Source of the DNA: Loxodes magnus
Taxonomy: Eukaryota > Ciliophora > Karyorelictea > Loxodida > Loxodidae
Assembly (NCBI GenBank): GCA_946699065.1
Contig: CAMPDV010000010.1
Coordinates: forward strand, 372,001-436,000
Direction of reading: 5' to 3'
DNA: 64,000 bases
The notes beneath the pieces were generated by a model, which was not told where the DNA came from, did no database searches, and saw only the letters and a program-made list of their open reading frames with translations. The position numbers and the translations under genes are program-made. Position 1 is the stretch's first letter. Every line of letters starts with the position of its first letter. Of this stretch, positions 57,241 to 64,000 are shown one piece after another.

Positions 57241-58673
57241 TCATTAGAAGGCTTCTATTACTCTATAGGAATATGGAGAACTTGGGGTTTAAAAGGGGGA
57301 TTGACTTACTTGTCTTAAAAAGAAGTCCAATTGATACTAGAAAATCAAGCGTGATGCTTAATATCCTCTACATCATTCTTAGCTCCTATTCTTTTTTCTA
57401 CTTGTTTTTCCAAAAGTTTAGTAATAAGATCTTAAAGATTTACGGAGATTTCTTTATTACTTAGCATCTATTAAGGAAAAGTTAATCCTACTGCTTTAGG
57501 ATTTAATGGTTCATTTTTCTAAAACGGTAAAATGCCGCAAATCATCTCATACAGCAATAGTCCGAAATTCCATCAGTCTGAACTATTTGAAAATCAGTTT
57601 TCCTAAACTTCAAGTGATTTTTACACTTCTGGAGCTAAGAGGATATTTTGCAATTGGTTACTTTTTTTGAATATTCCAAAATCAGTTAGATAAATGAATC
57701 CTTGCTCGTCCATTGCTAAGTTATCAAGCTTTAAATTTTAAAGGTTAATATTAATTGAGTGCAAATGCTAAATAGCCAAAATTAAGCTTGCGGCATAAAA
57801 TCTGGTTTCTTCTTCTGTAAATCTTTTACTTTCAGTATTAAGTAAATGATCCTTCAAATTACCTCCATTATAATATTTGATTGCAAAGTAAATTTTGTCA
57901 TTAGAAATGAAGCAACTATGAAGTGAAGCTATGAATGGATGAGACTTATACTCTTTTATCTTTTAGAGTGTTACTGAATTACTAAACTTATTTTGCTCAG
58001 CTACTTATTCTCTTCTTAATGAATGAATTTAATAGATCTAGTGGTCTTATTTATACTTAGCTAGCAAAATTTTATAATTTTCTTTTTGTTAAATTTTCAC
58101 TAAAATAAAGTCTTCTAGTCCTATGTTAAGACCATTTTAAGAGTAAATCGCTTCTTCTATTTATTAGAGCTCTAAGGGATAGTTTATTGCAGTTCTTTTA
58201 TCTGGTATTCTAGTTATTCCCTTTTTCCTTTCTGCTTTCAAAGTAGTGCAGCAAATCAAAGAAGGCTCAGGTGTTTCTCACTTATATAAAAACTAGTTTC
58301 CGCAGCACTTTGATTGGAAGGCTTTTTCTATAGATTCGATTACTTCATTCTTTCTAATCTAAAAACTTACTATACACAGCTAAACCTATAATCATAAGTT
58401 GAAGGACAATGAATAACAAATTCCTAACTTGAAGTAGAACAGGAAATTCCTTGCAATTCTTCAAGCAAAATCCTTCTCTAAATCTCTAAAATATTAAAAT
58501 AAAATACTCGATCCTTTCATATTCAGAATAGCAAAATTAGTAACAACGCAAAGCCTTTCTTATCCTTTATTTCTCTTATTATACTTTATTAACTAATATT
58601 AGCTGAATACCTTTTCTCCATGTTCTAATATCTTTAACAAGCTTTTATCTATTTCTGTATTACTATGACTCAT
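57241..58673 (-). CDS. AGC-family pseudokinase with N-terminal PH/TH1-like lipid-binding domain
   Basis: ATG 58673; introns at 58486-58507 (22 nt) and 58359-58375 (17 nt). Spliced, residues ~15-125 read E-K-V-F-S-Q-Y...K-Y-N-K-R-N-K-G-Q-E-R, C-V-V-T-N-F-A-I-L-N, then E-F-V-I-H-C-P-S and Y-D-Y-R, the pattern of myosin-I TH1/PH-like membrane-binding domains. The kinase domain follows: D-F-I-L-V-K, F-A-I-K-Y-Y-N-G-G-N-L, T-D-F-G intact. The VAIK Lys appears to be His, the HRDLKPEN loop reads N-L-Q-N-L-K-L-D-N (no catalytic Asp), and the activation segment is shortened (L-L-A-P-E-V). The AGC tail has K-R-I-G-A-K, H-H-A-W-F and N-P-P-F-K-P. Probably catalytically dead. No in-frame TGA is found soon after N-P-P-F-K-P, so the exact 3' end is unresolved (here set at 57241). 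Confidence 0.75.
58359..58375 (-). other. 17-nt intron
   Basis: On the minus strand GTATAGTAAGTTTTTAG; it links Y-D-Y-R-F-S-C to I-R-K-N-E-V-I-E-S. Confidence 0.8.
58486..58507 (-). other. 22-nt intron
   Basis: On the minus strand it starts GTATTTTATT and ends ATATTTTAG. It links L-N-M-K-G-S to K-I-Q-R-R-I-L-L-E, completing the PH/TH1-like domain. Confidence 0.8.
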
Positions 58674-59366
58674 TATATTAAGTTAAGATTATTAATTTTT
58701 ATAAGTAGCAATTTATTAATTCTTATATAGGCTTCTAAGTTTATCCTTTTACTATTTTAGCAGACTTATTCTTGCTGTATTTCTTAGATTCCCATTGCAT
58801 TTATCAAGCTTACTAGATTCTTAGCTATACTGTTCTATTGATAAAAGTATGCTTAAGTAAAGTTAGATTAGGTAGTCTACTTTATCCCTGAGTTTCTCTA
58901 TCTCTAGCTATAATATGTAACTAGTCTAAATAGCAATTACTTTAGTTCTTTTAATGTACTTATTTAAGTATGTATCTATTATAGTTTTAATGCTAGTAGT
59001 ATTTATTAAATTGTACTGATATAGAGCCAATCACTTATTAAGCTATATTAGAACTATCTTATTAATTTATTTAGCTAGCTAAAGTAAAACTTTAGTTATA
59101 TTACTCTAATCAATTAGATGCTAATAGCTTATTTAAAAATCATATGAATATGGAGTTAGATGCTAGGTTAAGTGAAGGTGCTGATATCTTACTAAATTAA
59201 TTTGATATCATATAGTATCTTAATTTCACTTTCGTTAAATAGACTCTTTATAGCCTTTAAAATAGGAGTTAAGAACTTATTTCTAGTCCTTATAGAAATA
59301 AGGAATAGCTACTGCTATTAAATGAGTATAAATACTATCACTTTACTTTATTCATTTTAATAAATA
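58674..59366. promoter_or_regulatory. Divergent intergenic region
   Basis: 693 bp between the pseudokinase start (-) and the sphingosine kinase start (+). AT-rich with no recognised gene or element. Confidence 0.4.
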
Positions 59367-60754
59367 ATGGAAAGTATAGAGTCAATAACCTCATAGCAGT
59401 ACATTTTGAAAGGAAAATTTGAAATAAAGAAATGAGAAGTGAATTTGGTTATCTAGGAAACACTGATGATAATAGAAGGATTGCAAAATTAAATAGTTTC
59501 TTATAATCTAAGGGATGTTATTGGAGCTATTTAGAGTGATAAAGCTGATAATTAGTTTATATTAAGCGTTTTTCCTAAAGTAAGAGGAAGGAATAGGAAA
59601 CTAATAGTAAGAATTAATGCAGTAATACAATGTAATTGCCACTAGTTAGTAGTAATCATTAGAGTGAGTTTAAGCCTTATAATAAATTTTATATAAGAAG
59701 GATAAAAAATTAATGGTATTTGTAAATCCTATTTCTGGTAAAGGAAAAGCTTTAAGATTATGAAGACAAGCCAGTTAGATGTTCCATTTTGCTGGTATTA
59801 ATGTAAAGGTTGTTGGTAATATTTTAAATAGCTTTAGAGACTTAATATAGGTACCATGCAAAAGAATATGTTTAGAACGTAAATTTATAAGAGTTTGACT
59901 GTATTATGGCTTGTTCTGGTGATGGGATAATCCATGAAATAATAAATGGATTATTCTTAAGACAAGATGCTTAGATAGCACTTAAATAAATAGTAGTATA
60001 TCAGATTCCTGCAGGAAGTGGGAATGCACTTTCAAAAACGATATGTGAATTGTCCGATGAAAATTGTAATGTTTAAACAGCTGCTTTTATTGCATTAAAA
60101 GGAACTAAAATTTAACTTGATCTATTTCAAATTGATTTTACCAGCGAAAATATATAAGAAGAAGAAAAGCAAATAGAAGAAGTTCCTTAATAGCATAGTT
60201 CTCATGATATAAGAAGTAAAAATAAAGAAACTATAATAGCATTCTTAAGTATTACTTGAGCTTTCATTTCACAAGTAGACTTAGGTTCAGAGTTTATGCG
60301 ATGTTGTGGAGAGATTCGTTACACAATATATGGAGCTTGGTTAGCTTGTAAAGGTAGTAGATATACAGGGGATTCACACTTTATATAAGTCTAAGAAGAT
60401 TAAGAATAGAAAGTAATGCAAAATAACTAATAGTACTTATACTGAAGCTTGTATAATTTACCTTATATATCTGAATCTTCACATGCAGCTCCACATGCTT
60501 AGATCAACGATGGACTTTTAGACTTAGTCTACATAACACCTTAACAGTGCGGAAAATGCAGATTTATTAAAATTCTACTTGATCACGATAATGGATCTTA
60601 CACAAGAGCAGGATGCACCAATTACCATAAAGTAAATAAGGTGAATTTAAATCCAAGGAACGGAGTTTTCAGTATAGATGGAGAGAGATATAACATAGGT
60701 ACAGTTGATATAAGTGTATTATCCAACATGCTGAATACTTTTGCATTAAAATGA
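59367..60754 (+). CDS. Sphingosine kinase (DAGK-type catalytic domain) with N-terminal PH-like region
   Basis: Two 16-nt introns (59607-59622, 59816-59831) are removed to give 451 residues, ATG 59367 to TGA 60752-60754. Residues ~10-105 look like a PH domain ending E-W-V-Q-A-L-Q-Q-I-L. The diacylglycerol-kinase catalytic fold starts V-F-V-N-P-I-S-G-K-G-K at 112-122, then the E-T...H-A-x-E block at ~147-156, S-G-D-G-I-I-H-E at 173-180 and P-A-G-S-G-N-A at 204-210. C-terminal blocks include I-N-D-G-L-L-D-L-V and F-S-I-D-G-E. This is the sphingosine/ceramide kinase family, phosphorylating sphingoid bases to signalling lipids; sphingosine versus ceramide substrate cannot be told from sequence. 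Five of six Trp are TGA. It lies 226 bp upstream of the VSD-PDE gene on the same strand. Confidence 0.9.
59607..59622 (+). other. 16-nt intron
   Basis: GTAAGAATTAATGCAG; its removal joins N-R-K-L-I to Q-Y-N-V-I-A-T and keeps the PH end in frame with the catalytic domain. Confidence 0.85.
59816..59831 (+). other. 16-nt intron
   Basis: GTAATATTTTAAATAG; its removal joins I-N-V-K-V-V to A-L-E-T-Q-Y-R-Y-H-A-K-E, the conserved ET...HAxE block. Confidence 0.9.
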
Positions 60755-60980
60755 ATAACAGATTTTTAACTATATCTTAACTTATCTCTCATCTACAGTT
60801 ATAATCCATTAACTTAATAAGCTCTATTCAATCATTCCAAAATTTCAAATAAACTCTAAATGTTTAACTTAATCAGTGAAGTACAATTAAGAGTAAGTTA
60901 ATAACGAGAGTATCTTTTATGTAGTTATAGTATAATTAAGAAAAAATATTTTGCAGGATAACGATTTAGTTAAATTTAAA

Positions 60981-62851
60981 ATGGTAGACAAAGCAAAAGT
61001 AGCTGTAAGTTTCTTAAATATAGCCTGAAAAAGAAATTTAATGAGGTTAAATGCCAGAATGGAGGTCTAAAATAGCTGATGTGATGTTCAGTAAAAAAGT
61101 GGAAACATTCATTCTTGCTTTAATTCTGATTTATGCAATAATATCAATAGTGAACATTACATTAGAGAATGATGTTAAGTATATATCCTAAGTTACTCAA
61201 TACATTGAAATTTTTATTCTAGTGGTATTTATTATTGAAATATCTCTTAAGGTAGCGGCAGTGGGATTAGTAAGCTTTTATTCAGATTTTTATAAAAGAC
61301 TGCTGAAATATATTCGATATCTTAATTGTTCTAGCCTGCTTTGCCTTTGTTATTATGGAAATTGTAAAACCTGAGTTATCAGGTCTTTTTTTTACCAAGT
61401 TTAGAGCTATTCTTAGGTTATTACGTATAGTCATTATGTTCAGAAAAATGAATCAAATGAGAAAAATTAGAGAAAAGCGCAGAAATTTTAAGAAAGGACT
61501 GATTTCACCAGTAGAGCGGTCATCTAATATTCTTAAATAGCTAAAAGATAATGAAATATCATAGTAAGATGGAGAGTTCATGCAAATATGTGACTGAGTC
61601 TTATAAATCATTGTCTCTAATAAGCTTTATGACCCAATCATTACTTTTGAAGGAGAAGAAAATGGAGAATAAGAGAAGGAAATTCTACAATGAGTTAACT
61701 AATACTCTACTAGTGCAACTCAAGGCTAAAAGAAAAATAAATAGCATACAATGACGCTAAAATAATCAGAATTTACTAGTAATGATTTACATGATAAAAT
61801 TTCTTCCTGCTTGGAAAAGAGCAGCAACTATGACTTTAATATGTTTGAGTTAAAAGAGATATGTGAGAATTAAGAAGTGATACACCTAATTCACCATATC
61901 TTCATTTAGCTTGATCTATTCAAGCAATTATAAATTGATTAGGAAAAACTAAAATTCTTCTTAAAGATAATTCAAGATGGTTATATAAAAGAGAATCCTT
62001 ATCATAATGCAACTCATGCAGCCGATATTACATAAACAATCCACTACTTCTTAATTACTGGAGAAGCAGCTGAAGTTGCAAAACTGACAGACTTAGAGTT
62101 ATGTGGATGCTATTTAAGTGCATTAGTCCACGATTTTGAGCATCCTGGCCTAAATAATTAATTTTTGATAGAGACTTCTCATAAATTATCAATAACCTAC
62201 AATGATGTAGCTGTCTTAGAAAATCATCACATTGCTGCTGCATTCAATATTATTCTTAATGATCCTGAAATCAAACTATTCAACGATTTTTCTCGTGAAG
62301 ATTACTGTGCTATAAGAGAATAAATGGTTTATATGGTGCTTGCTACTGATATGTCAAGACACTTTTCTGATCTTACAATTTTTAAAAGTAAATTTACAGT
62401 TCCTAGAGAATGCAAATCATCTGATAAAAAAAATTTCTTAGAAATGCTAATTCATATTGCTGATATAGCTAATGCTGCTAAACCTTGAGAAATATGCTAA
62501 AATTGGGCTTTGCTTGTAATGAATGAATTTTTTAACTAAGGAGATTAAGAAAGAAATTTGGGGATTCCTATTGGATAACTTAATGACAGATATGCTGTCA
62601 ATATTGCTAAAACTTAAGTTGGATATATATCAGCAATCGTTCTTCCTGTATTCGAAATATTCGGTTTCGTTCTTCCTAATTGTAAAATATGCTTCGAAAA
62701 CTGCCAAAAAAATAAAGAAACATGGGCTGGTTTGATCGAAATGCACCAGAAAGAACTAGAGAAAAGACAGAACGAATTAAAGGATAAGGAGGTAAAGTAA
62801 TATGACAATAATTTTGAGAGCACTAGAGATGAGTAGAAGAGTAAGAAATGA
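60981..62851 (+). CDS. Voltage-sensor domain fused to class I cyclic-nucleotide phosphodiesterase
   Basis: Spliced of introns at 61005-61023 (19 nt) and 61270-61285 (16 nt), the gene gives 611 residues, ATG 60981 to TGA 62849-62851. Residues 33-145 form four helices: S1 ~35-55, S2 ~66-88 with Glu80 and Lys84, S3 ~98-117 with Asp101 (N-I-F-D-I-L), S4 ~126-145 with Arg130, 134, 137 and 143 at about three-residue spacing. A basic linker (~146-160) follows, with no S5-S6 pore. Residues ~275-560 are a complete PDE domain: H-N-A-T-H-A-A-D at 330-337, [10 protein letters not shown] at 372-381, L-E-N-H-H, Asp483 in [11 protein letters not shown], and the invariant Gln534 (encoded by TAA). All metal ligands are present, so hydrolysis of cAMP or cGMP is expected. 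Membrane voltage may gate it, by analogy with voltage-sensing phosphatases. Five of eight Trp are TGA. Confidence 0.9.
61005..61023 (+). other. 19-nt intron
   Basis: GTAAGTTTCTTAAATATAG; its removal joins the first exon (M-V-D-K-A-K-V-A) to P-E-K-E-I-Q-W and the S1 frame. Confidence 0.75.
61270..61285 (+). other. 16-nt intron
   Basis: GTAAGCTTTTATTCAG, between S2 and S3; its removal yields I-F-I-K-D-C-W-N-I-F-D, the standard S3 entry. Confidence 0.9.
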
Positions 62852-63859
62852 AAGCCTGTAGTTTATAGTAATTTTATAATTTATTTGCTATAAATTTACT
62901 TCTATTTGTTATACCTATAAACTACTTATTTCTTAATCCTTCATATCCCTATTTTCATTTAATATCTACACCTTTATCTATATTTCGCAGTTTTCTCTTT
63001 AAACTATCTTACAGCTAATTCCCTTTGCTTTGACATCTTTACTAATTAAGTAGAGCAATTATCAATTTTACACTTCTTGAAGTAAACTTAAGTAATTAAA
63101 TGTCAGCTTAGCCTATTAAATATCTACCCCCGCACTTTTCTATAAAGGTATAACAAGAGAAAGTTATGAAATATATCCTTAGAATAGTTAATAACTGTAC
63201 ATTTAGTTCAGTTATATTGTAGCTAAAGGGTATTTAATACTAATGTTACTTTATATGGTTATGGTAATACAAAGCTGCTGCTCTTTTTTTAACTCTTATT
63301 ACCTTTTCATTTATAATTCCTCTTTCAATTAATTCAACCATCTATAATAGATTAACGATTAGAGCAATCGTTATATTTTCATATGCCTTATGTTGATACT
63401 TTATTAATACTTCAATAGCTAGATATTAAAGAAAAGAATAAGCATGATTATCGAAAGGCATTAGAGAGATAAACTCTAGAAACTAAGCTTTTAAAAGGAT
63501 AAGTTATGGTTGTATTTATATTCTATTCATATCATTATAATCTAAAATGGATAGACATAAACACTATTATTGAGGTTCGATTAACTAATATGAAGTAAAT
63601 ATCTTAAAAGCAAGTATCAAAATATTATATTTTACCGTTTTATCTAAAGAAAGGTTAATTAATAAAAACAGCATTAAACAAGAACTAATTAAGTACCTCT
63701 TAAGCTTATCATATAGTCTAATGTTAATCTTATTGAAGGTTTAGGTAAATAAAAGTTAAGTATTAATTAAGTTAAATGCTATATTAGTAGTAATAGGTAT
63801 AGATTATTGCTACTAACCTAGAAGGAATAATCATTATTAGTTAAGCTATTTTAAATAAA
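62852..63859. other. Intergenic AT-rich spacer
   Basis: About 1 kb with no recognised gene on either strand. It should contain the 3' UTR of the phosphodiesterase gene and the promoter of the gene starting at 63860. Confidence 0.45.
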
Positions 63860-64000
63860 ATGGGATGTGGAGTTTGTAAGAAATAAGCAATTCCAAATAG
63901 CTCTTTAAAGACAAAAAATAAAGTACTTAAAAATAACTTCTTTTCAGATACAATTTCGGTATCTTCTTGGACTTCATGTGCTTCAAATGAATATTTAAAT
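63860..64000 (+). CDS. N-terminus of a probably lipid-anchored protein (cut by the window edge)
   Basis: ATG 63860, open to the right edge (47 residues seen). It starts M-G-C-G-V-C-K-K-Q, a strong N-myristoylation plus dual palmitoylation signal like that of membrane-anchored kinases. The rest is Lys/Asn/Ser-rich linker. CDPKs and related kinases in ciliates often begin this way, and the CDPK at 42749 has a similar start, but no domain is reached here, so the function is unknown. Confidence 0.5.

Noticed and set aside
57273-57464. Plus-strand 63-residue ORF
   Set aside because: It is the antisense of the conserved AGC kinase tail region on the minus strand.
61355-62823. Short ORFs at 61355-61754 and 62055-62823
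   Set aside because: Fragments or off-frame readings of the voltage-sensor/phosphodiesterase gene.

Overview
The window looks like nuclear DNA of a ciliate, most likely a karyorelict such as Loxodes. It is very AT-rich and almost no gene can be read with the standard code. With TAA and TAG read as Gln and TGA read as Trp inside genes but as stop at gene ends (the karyorelict code, NCBI table 27), clear full-length eukaryotic proteins appear. Examples are succinate dehydrogenase flavoprotein, a calcium-dependent protein kinase, sphingosine kinase, MIC60 and a cyclic-nucleotide phosphodiesterase. Several genes are interrupted by extremely short GTA...AG introns of 16 to 23 nt, placed here because each one restores a conserved reading frame. 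The organism call is an inference from code plus intron size; no rRNA gene is present to confirm it.

Layout. 1-17.7 kb is a repeat and transposon-rich region. It has decayed copies of an ORF with CCHC zinc knuckles, an ~8 kb element bounded by long inverted repeats (about 2300-10345), and a second, weaker element sharing its hairpin end (about 11.09-16.22 kb). 17.79-20.73 kb is an almost pure (TTA)n array of nearly 3 kb. 20.7-33.3 kb is AT-rich DNA with a TKL-kinase/WD40 gene (24690-26560, minus), an inverted copy of the transposon ORF (about 27 kb) and a large pseudokinase-kelch-kinase gene (30195-33263, minus). 33.3-42.7 kb is mostly gene-free apart from a small secreted protein (39685-40254). 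From 42.7 kb to the right edge the window is gene-dense: CDPK, a membrane protein, SDHA, MIC60, an outer-dynein-arm docking-complex-like coiled coil, a putative ciliary protein, an AGC-family pseudokinase, sphingosine kinase, a voltage-sensor/phosphodiesterase fusion, and the start of a likely N-myristoylated protein.

Themes. Signalling genes dominate: four kinase genes carrying five kinase-fold domains, two of them degenerate, plus a lipid kinase and a cyclic-nucleotide phosphodiesterase. Two mitochondrial inner-membrane genes (SDHA, MIC60) lie about 1.1 kb apart, and both avoid TGA as a sense codon, unlike their neighbours. The most interesting candidate is the gene at 60981-62851. It encodes a four-helix voltage-sensor domain with an arginine S4 and no pore, followed by a complete class I cyclic-nucleotide phosphodiesterase, a design that would couple membrane voltage directly to cAMP or cGMP breakdown.

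Limits. All calls are by eye from translated sequence. In a code where only TGA can stop, long open frames carry little weight in AT-rich DNA, so genes without recognisable motifs are given low confidence.
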